From Thermomonas sp. HDW16 (lineage in GTDB: Bacteria; Pseudomonadota; Gammaproteobacteria; Xanthomonadales; Xanthomonadaceae): a stretch of DNA of 64,000 nucleotides. A program made the translations under genes and the position numbers. Of this stretch, positions 1 through 8,361 are shown piece after piece. The notes beneath the pieces were generated by a model. The model was not told the origin of the DNA, ran no database searches, and saw nothing but the letters and a program-made list of their open reading frames with translations. Within the stretch, counting starts at the first letter, position 1. Every line of letters starts with the position of its first letter. Location of the stretch: the NCBI RefSeq assembly GCF_011302915.1, contig NZ_CP049872.1, positions 2,294,001 to 2,358,000 of the forward strand, given 5' to 3'.

Positions 1-1
1 A

Positions 2-1159
2 CATGGCATCGACAGCATCCGCTGGCTGTTCATCGGCACCGCGATGGTGACGTTGCTGGTCAATCCGGTGTTCGGCTGGCTGGTGAGCCGCTTCAAGCGC
101 CTGCATTTCATCAGCGCGACCTATGGTTTTTTTGCGTTGAGCCTGGTCGGTTTCTGGGGATTGCTGGTGTTCGCGCCGAATGCGGTCGGTGCGCGCAGCG
201 GACAGGTGTTCTACGTCTGGTTCAGCGTGTTCAATCTATTCGTGACCATGGTGTTCTGGGCATTGCTGGCGGATCGCTTCAGCAGCGAACAAGGCAAGCG
301 GCTGTTTGCGCTGATCGCGGTGGGCGGCACGCTGGGCGCGATCTTCGGGCCGTGGCTGGCTTCGAGGCTGGCCGAGCCATTGGGCACACCGGCGTTGCTG
401 CTGGTCGCAGCGGGCCTCCTGTTGCTGGGAACGGCATTGGCATGGCTGCTGGTGCGAATGGCCGGCGATGGTGAAGCGGACGTCGCACATGCCAACTCGA
501 TCGATGCCGAAGAACCACGCATCGGCGGCAGCGCATGGACCGGGCTGCGCGCGGTGTTTTATTCGCCTTACCTGATGGGCATTGGCGGCTACGTGCTGGC
601 GATGACGGTAGTCGCCACCTTCGTCTATTTCACCCGCCTGCAGATGGTGGCCGCGACGGAGAGCGACCTGGATGCGCGCACCGGCCTGCTCGGCAATATC
701 GACATGTGGACGCAGATCGCGGTCTTGCTGCTGCAACTCACGTTGACCGGCCACATCATCCGCCGCTTCGGCATGGCCTTCGCGTTGGCGCTGCTGCCGA
801 TCGCCAATGCGCTGGGCTTCATTGGCCTTGCGGTGTTCGGTTCCTTCGCTGCGTTGATCCTGTTGGAGGCCTTGAACAAGGCCGTGCAGCGCGGCCTCAC
901 TCGTCCCGCGCGCGAGGCGCTGTTCACCGTGATCAGCCGCGAGGAGAAGTACAAGGCCAAGGCCTTCATCGACACCTTCGTCTATCGCAGCGGCGACGTA
1001 CTCGGCGCGCAAGTCGAAGGCGCGCTAGGGCGGATCGGGTTGGCGCTGGGCGGGCTGGTCGGCGTGGTGGTGCCGCTGGCGCTGGCCTGGGCAATGCTGG
1101 GGATCTGGCTGGGGCGGGCGCAGCAGAAGCGCGCAGAGCTGAAAACGGGGTCAGAGTGA
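2..1159 (+). CDS. Npt/MFS-like multi-helix transporter, 5' partial
   Basis: This is an integral inner-membrane protein of about 385 visible residues. The frame is open to the first bases of the window, so the true start lies upstream; the first internal ATG is at 44. It has many hydrophobic segments separated by short basic loops, plus a hydrophilic central loop (around the EADVAHANSIDAEE stretch) that divides two helix bundles. This resembles the major facilitator fold and the bacterial relatives of the ATP:ADP (Npt1/Npt2) carriers. The substrate cannot be told from sequence. The last residues, KTGSE and the stop, are encoded by the left arm of a REP-like palindrome, so the natural C-terminus has probably been replaced. 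It is convergent with the TfoX-N gene. Confidence 0.7.
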   Translation, partial: HGIDSIRWLFIGTAMVTLLVNPVFGWLVSRFKRLHFISATYGFFALSLVGFWGLLVFAPNAVGARSGQVFYVWFSVFNLFVTMVFWALLADRFSSEQGKRLFALIAVGGTLGAIFGPWLASRLAEPLGTPALLLVAAGLLLLGTALAWLLVRMAGDGEADVAHANSIDAEEPRIGGSAWTGLRAVFYSPYLMGIGGYVLAMTVVATFVYFTRLQMVAATESDLDARTGLLGNIDMWTQIAVLLLQLTLTGHIIRRFGMAFALALLPIANALGFIGLAVFGSFAALILLEALNKAVQRGLTRPAREALFTVISREEKYKAKAFIDTFVYRSGDVLGAQVEGALGRIGLALGGLVGVVVPLALAWAMLGIWLGRAQQKRAELKTGSE

Positions 1160-1227
1160 AGTTTCCCGCCCAAGATTTTTGATCAAGCGGAATTGGCCGA
1201 CGGGAAATTCACTCTGACCCCGTTTTC
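1141..1227. repeat. REP-like palindrome between two convergent genes
   Basis: A 28-base left arm (1141-1168) and a 27-base right arm (1201-1227) are perfect reverse complements except for one extra G at 1161. About 32 bases lie between them. The core motif is GGGGTCAGAGTGA. Palindromes with this core are common in Gammaproteobacteria and are generally linked to REP-associated tyrosine transposases (RAYTs); no RAYT gene lies in this window. Each arm carries a TGA that ends the gene entering it, so both neighbouring proteins finish with KTGSE. It may also act as a bidirectional terminator. Confidence 0.85.
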
Positions 1228-1598
1228 CCCCGCTTCGCCACTTTCTTCGCAGTCTTTTTCGATTTTGGTTTCGGCTTCGGCTTGCGCAACGCCGCTTCCC
1301 ACGCCCGCTGCGCCCACGGCCGGAACTCCTGCGGCGAATCCAGTGCGTATTCCGGCACCGACCAATAACTCATCGGGATGCGCTTGCCGCGCGCCTCGTA
1401 CATGAAGGGCGCGCTGCCTTCGGCCTCGAACGCAGTGCGAGTGAGATCGTCCACCTTCAGGTACAACACTTCGTCGATCACGATGCCGATGATCACGCCA
1501 TCGCGATACACCCCATAGCCGCCGAACATCGCCCGGGTGGTGACCGGGGCGAATGCGGAGAACAGGTCGTGCAGGTAATCGAGGTATTCGCGGCTCAT
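1209..1598 (-). CDS. TfoX N-terminal domain protein
   Basis: This is a 129-residue cytoplasmic protein with a TfoX/Sxy N-terminal domain near its start (LFSAFAPVTTRAMFGGYGVY, followed by a short beta-sheet region). Stand-alone TfoX-N proteins are small and of unknown function; full-length Sxy/TfoX regulates competence with CRP. The start at 1598 was chosen because AGGAG lies nine bases upstream. In-frame ATGs at 1634 and 1724 lack such a site and would run into the divergent EamA gene. The C-terminal 25 residues are Lys/Pro/Ala-rich and end in KTGSE, which comes from the REP palindrome rather than from the original gene. Confidence 0.75.
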   Translation of the reverse strand: MSREYLDYLHDLFSAFAPVTTRAMFGGYGVYRDGVIIGIVIDEVLYLKVDDLTRTAFEAEGSAPFMYEARGKRIPMSYWSVPEYALDSPQEFRPWAQRAWEAALRKPKPKPKSKKTAKKVAKRGKTGSE

Positions 1599-1632
1599 CG
1601 GGCGGTGCTCCTGGACAGGCAATAATGCGCGC

Positions 1633-2596
1633 ATGGCGATGACTCCGACCACCAAGGCGCTCTGGCAAATCCACCTGTGCGTGCTGCTATGGGGCTTCAC
1701 CGCGATCCTGGGCAAGCTGATCACCCTGCCCGCGCTGCCGCTGGTGTGGTGGCGGATGCTGATCGTGGTGGCGGATGCTGATCGTGGTGGCGGCGCTGGC
1801 CTTGGTGCCGAAGGTCTGGCGCGGCATCGCGGCGATGCCCCCGCGCATCCGCTGGGCCTATGCCGGGATCGGCGCGCTGGTCGCGCTGCACTGGCTGACC
1901 TTCTACGGCGCGATCAAGTTATCGAATGCGTCCGTCGCCGCCACCTGCATCGCCTTCGCCACGCCGATGACCGCCGTGGTCGAGCCCTTGCTCACCCGGC
2001 AGAAATTCCAGCCGCGCGACCTGCTGCTCGGGCTGGCCTCGCTGCCCGGCATCTGGCTTGTGGTCGGCGGCGTGCCCGAGGGCATGCATGCGGGGATCGT
2101 GGCCGGCGTGGCCTCGGCCTTCCTGGTCGCCCTGTTCGGCACGCTCAACAAGCGCATGGTCGATGCCGGCGATCCGCTCACCGTCACCGCACTGGAACTC
2201 GGCGCCGGCACCGTGGTGCTGACGCTGCTCGCACCACTGATGCCGCTGCTGGTGCCTGCCTTCGCCGGCCCGCTGCTGATCCTGCCCTCCGCGCACGACG
2301 GCTTCTGGCTGGTGGTGCTGGCACTGGCCTGCACCCTGTTCCCGTTCGCGCTATGCCTGGTCGCGTTGCGCCACCTGAGCGCGTTCACCGCGCAGCTGTC
2401 GGTGAACCTGGAGCCGATCTACGCCATCGTGCTGGCCGCACTCATCTTCGGCGAACAACAGGAGCTCAGCCCGCAGTTCTACCTGGGCGTCGCCATCATC
2501 CTCGGCGTGGTGTTCGCGCAGGGTCTGCTGGCCGGGCGGCGCCAGCCCATGCATGCCGAGCAGGTGGGCGTGAGCGAGGCGCGGCAACTGGAATGA
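1633..2596 (+). pseudogene. EamA (DMT) family transporter, frameshifted
   Basis: This encodes a ten-helix drug/metabolite-type exporter with two EamA repeats; the second half (NLEPIYAIVLAALIFGE) is typical. The reading frame begins at 1633 (MAMTPTTKALWQIHLC) and is interrupted near 1787 by a 19-base tandem duplication. It resumes one frame over, where an internal ATG at 1775 opens a 273-residue ORF ending at 2596. Removing one repeat unit restores a continuous protein of about 314 residues, the family's usual size. As it stands, only helices 3-10 could be made, by internal initiation. This may be a true inactivation, a slipped-strand phase switch or an assembly error. The gene is divergent from the TfoX-N gene. 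Confidence 0.8.
1746..1793 (+). repeat. 19-bp tandem duplication inside EamA gene
   Basis: The unit GTGGCGGATGCTGATCGTG occupies 1749-1767 and again 1768-1786, followed by a third partial copy (GTGGCGG, 1787-1793). The period of 19 is not divisible by three, so the extra copy shifts the frame by one base. Confidence 0.9.
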
Positions 2597-2632
2597 GTCG
2601 CGCCGATCCGCGCGGCATGGCAGGCTAGCGCG

Positions 2633-4147
2633 ATGTACCAGAGCTACTACGGCCTGCACGAGCCGCCGTTCTCGATCACCCCGGACCCGCGCTTCGTGCA
2701 TCTCAGCGAACGCCACCGAGACGCTCTGGCGCACCTGCTGTTCGGCATCGACAAGGGCGGCGGCGGCGGTTTCGTGCAGCTGACCGGTGAAGTCGGCACC
2801 GGCAAGACCACGCTCAGCCGCCTGCTGCTGGAACAGCTTCCGGAAGATGCGCGTATCGCGCTGGTGCTGAACCCGCGACAGAACGCGGTCGAGCTGCTGG
2901 AGACGATCTGCGAAGAACTGCATATCGATATCGAAGGCAAGCGTGGCAGCACCAAGGCGCTGGTCGATGCGCTCAACGCCTATTTGCTCGATGCCTACGC
3001 GAAAGGCCTGCGCGTGGTGCTGCTGATCGACGAAGCGCAGAACCTGCCCGCCGATGCGCTGGAACAAGTGCGCCTGCTGACCAACCTGGAAACCGATACC
3101 CAAAAGCTGCTGCAGATCCTGCTGCTGGGCCAGCCCGAGCTGCGCGAGATGGTGGCAAGGCCGGAGCTGCGACAACTCGCGCAACGCATCACCGCGCGCT
3201 ATCACCTGACGCCGCTGGACGCCAAGGAAACCGGCGACTACCTGCGCCATCGCTGGCGCGTGGCCGGCGGGCAGAAATTCCCGTTCGAGGCGAAAGCGGT
3301 GCAGCGCATGCACCAGCGTTCCGGCGGCGTGCCGCGCCTGCTCAACGTGATTGCGGAGCGTGCATTGCTTGCCGGCTACGCACGCGATGCAACCGTCATC
3401 GACGCAAAACTGGTCGATGCCGCCGCGAATGAAGTCTTGCCGCCGCCATCGCGGAAACGCTGGTGGCCGTGGCTGGCCGCAGCGGCGGGCATTGCCGCGA
3501 TCGCACTGATGGCGATGCAGTGGCGCGGCACGCCGGTGCCAATGCAGCCCGCCGCAACGTTGGCGCCCACGACATCGCCGGCAAACTCATTGCCGATGAA
3601 GCCGAAGCCCGTGCCGGCAACACCAGTCGAATCGATGGATGCCGATGCGTTGACGCAATTGGTCGGCGCCACCGGCGACACGCCGGTACCCGCCTGGCAA
3701 GCCCTGCTGGCGGCGTGGAAGCTGCCGGCGGACAGCATCACCGTCGATCCCGCTGGCCCATGTGCGCCTGTTCGCGACGATGTGCATTGTGTACAGGGTC
3801 GCGCGAAGTTGGACACGCTGCTGGCATTGGATCGACCTGCATTGCTCCATTTGCGCGCAAGCGGTGCAGACGCATGGGCGCAGTTGCTCGGCGCGGATGC
3901 GCGCAAGGCGCGCCTGCGCATCGGCACGCGCACATTCGACCTCGACCGCCTGCTGCTGCAATCGCATTGGGATGGCGATTTCGTCGCGCTCTGGGTCGGT
4001 CAGTTACCAAGGCCTCCGTCCACGGCCGAAGTCGCCGCATTCCAGAATGCCCGAGGCCTGCCGGCCGATGGCGTGGCCGGCCCGTTGACCCTGATGGCAC
4101 TGGCCGGCGACGCACCCGGCCCGCACCTGCTACGCGTACTGGACTGA
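2633..4147 (+). CDS. gspA: GspA/ExeA-type secretion AAA ATPase with peptidoglycan-binding end
   Basis: This is a 504-residue protein. It opens with the ExeA signature MYQSYYGLHEPPFSITPDPR. An AAA domain follows with Walker A at about residues 52-59 (GEVGTGKT) and Walker B at about 128-135 (LLIDEAQ). A single membrane helix lies near 278-295, then a Pro/Thr-rich linker, and a peptidoglycan_binding_1-like motif near 455-495 (FQNARGLPADGVAGPLT). In Aeromonas, ExeA and ExeB use ATP to help insert the type II secretin through the cell wall. The gspB gene starts four bases downstream, so they form an operon. No other type II secretion genes are in the window. Confidence 0.88.
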   Translation: MYQSYYGLHEPPFSITPDPRFVHLSERHRDALAHLLFGIDKGGGGGFVQLTGEVGTGKTTLSRLLLEQLPEDARIALVLNPRQNAVELLETICEELHIDIEGKRGSTKALVDALNAYLLDAYAKGLRVVLLIDEAQNLPADALEQVRLLTNLETDTQKLLQILLLGQPELREMVARPELRQLAQRITARYHLTPLDAKETGDYLRHRWRVAGGQKFPFEAKAVQRMHQRSGGVPRLLNVIAERALLAGYARDATVIDAKLVDAAANEVLPPPSRKRWWPWLAAAAGIAAIALMAMQWRGTPVPMQPAATLAPTTSPANSLPMKPKPVPATPVESMDADALTQLVGATGDTPVPAWQALLAAWKLPADSITVDPAGPCAPVRDDVHCVQGRAKLDTLLALDRPALLHLRASGADAWAQLLGADARKARLRIGTRTFDLDRLLLQSHWDGDFVALWVGQLPRPPSTAEVAAFQNARGLPADGVAGPLTLMALAGDAPGPHLLRVLD

Positions 4148-4151
4148 GCTG

Positions 4152-4802
4152 ATGTCATTGATCCTCGAAGCCCTGCGCAAATCCGAAGCCGAACGCCGCC
4201 GGGGCAGCACGCCGGACGTGGCGATGGAGCTGCCGCCCGTGCAGGCCCAGCGCGCGCGCGCGACGCCGGAATGGCTGCTGCCTGCGGTGGTGCTCGGCGC
4301 ATTCGTCCTGCTCGCCGCCTGGTGGTGGTCGCAACGCAGCACCGATGCGGCGACCAACCCCGAACCCGTCGCCACATCGTCCCGTGCCGAAGCTCGCGCC
4401 GAAACCACCACACAACCCGCGGTCGTTCGCCGCATCCAACGGCAAGCAGTCTCCATGCCTGCGACGGCTTCGCCGTCGGTCGCCGCGCCGGTCATCATGG
4501 CACCGCCATCGCCGCCCGTGATTGCCGAGCCCGCGCCGCCGGTACGATCGCTGTCGACGCAGCCCGCTTCTCCACCGCCCGTTGACACGCGCAATGTTGC
4601 CGACATCGACGCGACTTCGATCCCGCCGGTCAAAGTCAGCATGCACATGTGGGACGAATCGCCCACACGACGCTTCGTCATCCTCGACGGCCAGCGCATG
4701 GCCGAGGGCGACCGCAATGGCGAGGTCACCGTCATCGCGATCGAACGCGACGGCGTGGTGGTGGAACGCAACGGTCAGCGCGCGCGCGTGCCGCTGCCCT
4801 GA
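4152..4802 (+). CDS. gspB: GspB/ExeB-type secretion assembly protein
   Basis: This is a 216-residue bitopic inner-membrane protein. A short cytoplasmic head (MSLILEALRKSEAERRRG, the hallmark start of the family) precedes one membrane helix near residues 41-59 and a long Pro/Ala/Thr-rich periplasmic linker. The C-terminal T2SSB-type domain covers about 155-216 (VKVSMHMWDESPTRRFVILDGQRM). The family partners the GspA/ExeA ATPase in placing the secretin pore. It lies four bases after gspA and is convergent with the VOC gene downstream. The 28-base gap between them shows no clear terminator. Confidence 0.87.
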   Translation: MSLILEALRKSEAERRRGSTPDVAMELPPVQAQRARATPEWLLPAVVLGAFVLLAAWWWSQRSTDAATNPEPVATSSRAEARAETTTQPAVVRRIQRQAVSMPATASPSVAAPVIMAPPSPPVIAEPAPPVRSLSTQPASPPPVDTRNVADIDATSIPPVKVSMHMWDESPTRRFVILDGQRMAEGDRNGEVTVIAIERDGVVVERNGQRARVPLP

Positions 4803-4830
4803 TCGCCCCGGTGCTCAGTCGCACCCGCGC

Positions 4831-5205
4831 TTATTCACCCATGTAGCAGCAGTTGAGCTTGTTGCCGTCCAGGTCGCGGAAGTAGGCAGCATAGAACCCC
4901 GGCCAACGCTGGCCCGGTGCGCCTTCATCGGTGGCGCCGAGTTCCAGCGCCTTGGCGTAGACCGCATCCACTTGCTCACGACTATTACCCTGCAAGGCGA
5001 CCATGGTGCCGTTGCCGACCGTGGCCGCTTCCTTGTTGAACGGATAGGTGATGCCCAAGCCCGCACCCTGCTCCGAATTGGCCCAGGCGATGTAGTAATC
5101 CGGCTCTTCCATCATGCGGGTCGCACCCAGCGGGGCCAGTACGGCGTCGTAGAACGCGGCGGCCTTCTGCAGGTCCTTGGTTCCGAGGGTGGCGTAGGCA
5201 AGCAT
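4831..5205 (-). CDS. VOC family (glyoxalase/bleomycin-resistance fold) protein
   Basis: This is a 124-residue single-domain protein. It starts MLAYATLGTKDLQKAAAFYDAVLAPLG and ends YFRDLDGNKLNCCYMGE, the two beta-alpha-beta-beta-beta modules of the vicinal oxygen chelate fold. Such proteins bind a metal or small molecule; members with this pattern are usually annotated as glyoxalase-like and their substrate is unknown. The start at 5205 is preceded by GGAGA at a good distance. The frame stays open further upstream, but that stretch is antisense to the S4-domain and sigma-factor genes and is not protein-like. Confidence 0.82.
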   Translation of the reverse strand: MLAYATLGTKDLQKAAAFYDAVLAPLGATRMMEEPDYYIAWANSEQGAGLGITYPFNKEAATVGNGTMVALQGNSREQVDAVYAKALELGATDEGAPGQRWPGFYAAYFRDLDGNKLNCCYMGE

Positions 5206-5271
5206 CGTGGTTCTCCGGCGGTTCGAGAGCGGCAGCCTACACCGCAGCCGCGGCATCGGTATGCTGCGCGC

Positions 5272-5493
5272 ATGCAGAGCCTCGATTTCGAACTCGACCG
5301 CGACTTCGTCGAACTCAACCAGCTGCTGAAACTGGCAGGACTGTGCGATTCCGGCGGCGCCGGCAAGCAGCTGGTCGCCAGTGGCGTCGTCTCCGTCGAC
5401 GGCCAACAGGAAGGCCGCAAGACCGCCAAGATCCGCGCCGGCCAGGTGGTGCGGGTGGACGACATCGAAATCCGGGTCGTGGCGGCTGCCTGA
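5272..5493 (+). CDS. S4-domain RNA-binding protein (YbcJ-like)
   Basis: This is a 73-residue cytoplasmic protein consisting of essentially one S4 RNA-binding domain (LNQLLKLAGLCDSGGAGKQLVASGVVSVDG, then a basic strand and an RAGQVVRV turn). It matches the small YbcJ/YaaA-type S4 proteins in size and layout. The ATG at 5272 gives the family's normal length; the open frame upstream belongs to other reading frames. It is divergent from the VOC gene. A run of seven T (5495-5501) follows the stop but has no strong hairpin before it. Confidence 0.8.
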   Translation: MQSLDFELDRDFVELNQLLKLAGLCDSGGAGKQLVASGVVSVDGQQEGRKTAKIRAGQVVRVDDIEIRVVAAA

Positions 5494-5577
5494 ATTTTTT
5501 TCGGTGCGGCGCGTGAGATTCCGCACGCTGGCGCGAATCATGGTGTCGAGAGGCGCAACAAGCGCGCCAGGGATTCC

Positions 5578-6108
5578 ATGGATACGATTGCCGCCACCAT
5601 GTGCGCAATGACCGCGACCGACCGCCACGAGGCCTTCAGCGACCTGCTGCAGCGGCATCGCGGCATCGTGTTCAAGGTCGCCAACACCTACGCCAGGCGA
5701 GCCGAGGATCGCGACGACCTGGTGCAGGAAATTTCCGCGCAGCTCTGGCATGCCTGGCCGAACTACGACCCTGCACGCAGCTTCAGCACCTGGATGTACC
5801 GGGTGGCGCTGAACGTGGCGATCAGCCATGTCCGCGAGCAATCCGTGCGCGGTCGCCATGACGCGGTGCCACTGGACGAGGACATCCACGACGTTGCCGA
5901 TGCAGCGGCGAGCGACCACGAACGCGACCAGCACGTCCGCCTGCTGCAGGGCTTCATCCAGCGACAGGCGCCGCTCGACCGCGCGCTGCTGCTGCTCTAT
6001 CTGGATGATCGCCCGCAACGCGAGATCGCCGAGATCCTCGGCATCACGGAAAGCAATGTCTCCACCAAGATCGGGCGCCTCAAGCAGCGCATCCGCGACG
6101 AACTCTGA
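5578..6108 (+). CDS. ECF-type RNA polymerase sigma factor
   Basis: This is a 176-residue sigma-70 family factor. Region 2 (about residues 25-95) holds ANTYARRAEDRDDLVQEIS and FSTWMYRVALNVA. Region 4 (about 118-172) holds the helix-turn-helix QREIAEILGITESNVSTKIG. It lacks regions 1 and 3, as extracytoplasmic-function factors do. Possible starts are 5578, 5599 and 5608; 5578 follows an AGGGA site. A membrane protein gene begins 14 bases downstream and probably shares its transcript, perhaps as the regulator of this factor. The target promoters are not visible. Confidence 0.88.
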   Translation: MDTIAATMCAMTATDRHEAFSDLLQRHRGIVFKVANTYARRAEDRDDLVQEISAQLWHAWPNYDPARSFSTWMYRVALNVAISHVREQSVRGRHDAVPLDEDIHDVADAAASDHERDQHVRLLQGFIQRQAPLDRALLLLYLDDRPQREIAEILGITESNVSTKIGRLKQRIRDEL

Positions 6109-6122
6109 CCGAACTGGACCGC

Positions 6123-6791
6123 ATGGACACCACCATGGAACTCGACGATTTCAAATCCGCTTGGCAGGCCATCGACCGCCGCCTGGAACTGGACAACCGG
6201 CTCAAGCTGCACGACCTGCGCGAACGCACCCTGACCAGGACGCGCGGCAGCCTGCGCCCGCTGTTCTGGGGCCAGGTCGCGCAGATCCTGTTCGGCATCC
6301 CCTTCATCCTGCTGGCCGCGCTGCTGTGGATGAGCCATCCCGCGCATGCCTCCACGATCGTGGCCGGCGTGCTGGTGCATGCCTATGGCGTGCTGACCAT
6401 CATCGGCGCGGGCGTGGTGCTGGGACAGATCGGCAAGATCGACCATGCGATGCCGGTACTCGACATCCAGAAGCAGCTGCTGCGTGCGCGCACCTTCTAC
6501 ATCCGCAGCGGCATGGTCGCCGGCCTGCCGTGGTGGTTCCTGTGGATCGCGATCCTGCAGGTGCTCGCCGGTCTTTCCGATGTCGACCTGCTGGCCAAGG
6601 CGCCATCGCTGGTATGGACCGGCTATGGCATCGGCATCGCCGGCCTGTTGGCGACATTGTGGTTCCACCGCTGGGCGCGCCGCCCGGAACGCGCCGAATT
6701 CGGCAAGAAAATGGACGACAGCCTGACCGGCGGCAGCCTGCGCAAGGCACTGGCGCAGCTGGATGAGCTCAAGCGCTTCGAGCAGGAATGA
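6123..6791 (+). CDS. Membrane protein paired with the ECF sigma factor
   Basis: This is a 222-residue protein with a hydrophilic N-terminal 45 residues (MELDDFKSAWQAIDRRLELDN) followed by about four membrane helices (near 47-70, 76-100, 133-155 and 165-185) and a charged tail. It matches a class of proteins commonly found behind sigma factors in Xanthomonadaceae whose function is not established. It has no HxxxCxxC zinc motif, so it is not a classical ZAS anti-sigma factor. The cytoplasmic N-terminal segment is the likeliest part to touch the sigma factor (inference). It starts 14 bases after the sigma gene. Confidence 0.65.
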   Translation: MDTTMELDDFKSAWQAIDRRLELDNRLKLHDLRERTLTRTRGSLRPLFWGQVAQILFGIPFILLAALLWMSHPAHASTIVAGVLVHAYGVLTIIGAGVVLGQIGKIDHAMPVLDIQKQLLRARTFYIRSGMVAGLPWWFLWIAILQVLAGLSDVDLLAKAPSLVWTGYGIGIAGLLATLWFHRWARRPERAEFGKKMDDSLTGGSLRKALAQLDELKRFEQE

Positions 6792-6943
6792 ACGAACAGG
6801 AATGACCGGGCAGGCATGACCTGACCTACAGCTGCTGCCACTTCGGCGCAGCGGCACCCACCAACCACGATCCACTGCCGCACGCATTGCACGCGGCACG
6901 GGCCAACGCATGCCTGCAAAACGGCATCCAACGGAGACATTTC

Positions 6944-8137
6944 ATGCAAACGCAGCCGCTACACCCGCCCACCGAACGCCTGCACGGCCTGGATGCGGTG
7001 CGCGCCATCGCCCTGCTGCTGGGCCTGATCGTCCATGCTGCCATGAGCTGGCTGCCCGGCGCGCAGTATTTCTGGGTGACCCACGACACCTCGCCCAGCG
7101 CATGGGCCGGGTTGGTGTTCTACGTGCCGCACATGTTCCGCATGCTGCTGTTCTTCCTGCTGGCCGGTTTCTTCGCGCGCATGGCCCGCGAACGCCTGGG
7201 GGCGAACGCCTTCATGCGCGACCGCTTCAGCCGCATCGGCGTGCCGCTACTGGCCGGATGGTTCCCGGTGCTGATGGCGATCCTCGGCGTCGGCGCCTGG
7301 AGCCTGTGGCTGGCCAACGGCGGCAGCATGCCGCCCACGCCGGAACCGCCACCGCTGTCGCCGCGCAACTTCCCGCTCACCCACCTGTGGTTCCTGTACG
7401 CGCTGCTGCTCTGCTATGCCGCGGCATTGCTCGTTCGCGCCAGCGTGGGTCGCAGCAGCATCGCCATGCAGTTCGCCGATGCGATCACGCGCCTGCTGTC
7501 CGGGCCGATGGGGCCGGTGCTGCTCGCCTTGCCGCTGGGCCTGGCGATGGCGCTGCATGCCAAGTGGTATGCCTGGTTCGGCATCCCCACGCCGGATCAG
7601 TCGCTATATCCCAATCTCGCCGCCTGCATCGCGTTCGGCAGCGCCTTCGGCTTCGGCTGGCTGCTGCAGCGGCAGCCCGGCCTGCTGCAGCACTGGGCCA
7701 CGCGCTGGCCGCTGCACCTGGCGCTGGCGCTGCTGGCGACCGCCGGCTGCCTGCACTACATCGGCCTGGCACCGCGTCTTGAAGTCGCTCCGGCTGGACT
7801 GGAAACTTTCGCCTATGCCGCTGCCTACGCCTTCGCCGGCTGGAGCTGGACCTTCGCCCTGGTCGGCCTGGGCCTGCGCTTCCTGTCCGGTTACAGCCGC
7901 GTGCGCCGCTACCTGGCCGATGCCTCGTACTGGATCTACATCGTCCATCTGCCGGTGGTGATGGCGCTGCAAGTCGTGCTGTCGCGAGTGCACTGGCCGT
8001 GGTTGGTGGAGTTCGTACTTGCGCTGACGGTGGCGATGGCCTTGCTATTGGCCAGCTACGACCTGCTGGTGCGCAACACCTTCATCGGCGCGCGGCTCAA
8101 CGGCCGGCGCAAGCCGCGCGGGCTGGAACAGCGCTGA
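6944..8137 (+). CDS. Acyltransferase 3 / OpgC-like membrane protein
   Basis: This is a 397-residue polytopic membrane protein. It begins with the acyltransferase_3 signature (ERLHGLDAVRAIALLLGLIVHA) and has about ten helices. The loop FFARMARERLGANAFMRDRFSRIGVPLL and the late motif YLADASYWIYIVHLPVVM are typical. This group O-acylates sugars of periplasmic glucans, O-antigen or other glycans; OpgC adds succinyl groups to osmoregulated glucans. The substrate here cannot be read. The start at 6944 follows GGAGA at seven bases. About 150 bases (6792-6943) separate it from the previous gene, with no recognised site. Confidence 0.8.
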   Translation: MQTQPLHPPTERLHGLDAVRAIALLLGLIVHAAMSWLPGAQYFWVTHDTSPSAWAGLVFYVPHMFRMLLFFLLAGFFARMARERLGANAFMRDRFSRIGVPLLAGWFPVLMAILGVGAWSLWLANGGSMPPTPEPPPLSPRNFPLTHLWFLYALLLCYAAALLVRASVGRSSIAMQFADAITRLLSGPMGPVLLALPLGLAMALHAKWYAWFGIPTPDQSLYPNLAACIAFGSAFGFGWLLQRQPGLLQHWATRWPLHLALALLATAGCLHYIGLAPRLEVAPAGLETFAYAAAYAFAGWSWTFALVGLGLRFLSGYSRVRRYLADASYWIYIVHLPVVMALQVVLSRVHWPWLVEFVLALTVAMALLLASYDLLVRNTFIGARLNGRRKPRGLEQR

Positions 8138-8231
8138 AGCCCTGCCGGAAGTTGACTGACTTCGAGCACGTCCAAGCCATCGCATGCTTCGCTACGTTGG
8201 CGACATGAACCCAACTATTGCGGAGCATGCG

Positions 8232-8360
8232 ATGAAGAAGATCCTGGTCGGCCTTGCCCTCGTCGCCATCCTGTGTGCCGTGGGCGGGGCCGGCTACCGC
8301 TTCGGGCAGTATCTGGCGGACAGGGCCGCACCAACGGGACAGGCAGGCGCCCATACCTGA
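8232..8360 (+). CDS. Small single-helix membrane peptide
   Basis: This 42-codon open frame begins MKKILVGLALVAILCAVGGA, continues with GYRFGQYLADRA and ends just before the stop at 8360. It reads as a membrane helix or uncleaved signal with a short polar tail. A GGAG site lies six bases before the ATG, which supports translation. It ends one base from the convergent lipoprotein gene. No family was recognised. Confidence 0.5.
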   Translation: MKKILVGLALVAILCAVGGAGYRFGQYLADRAAPTGQAGAHT

Positions 8361-8361
8361 G

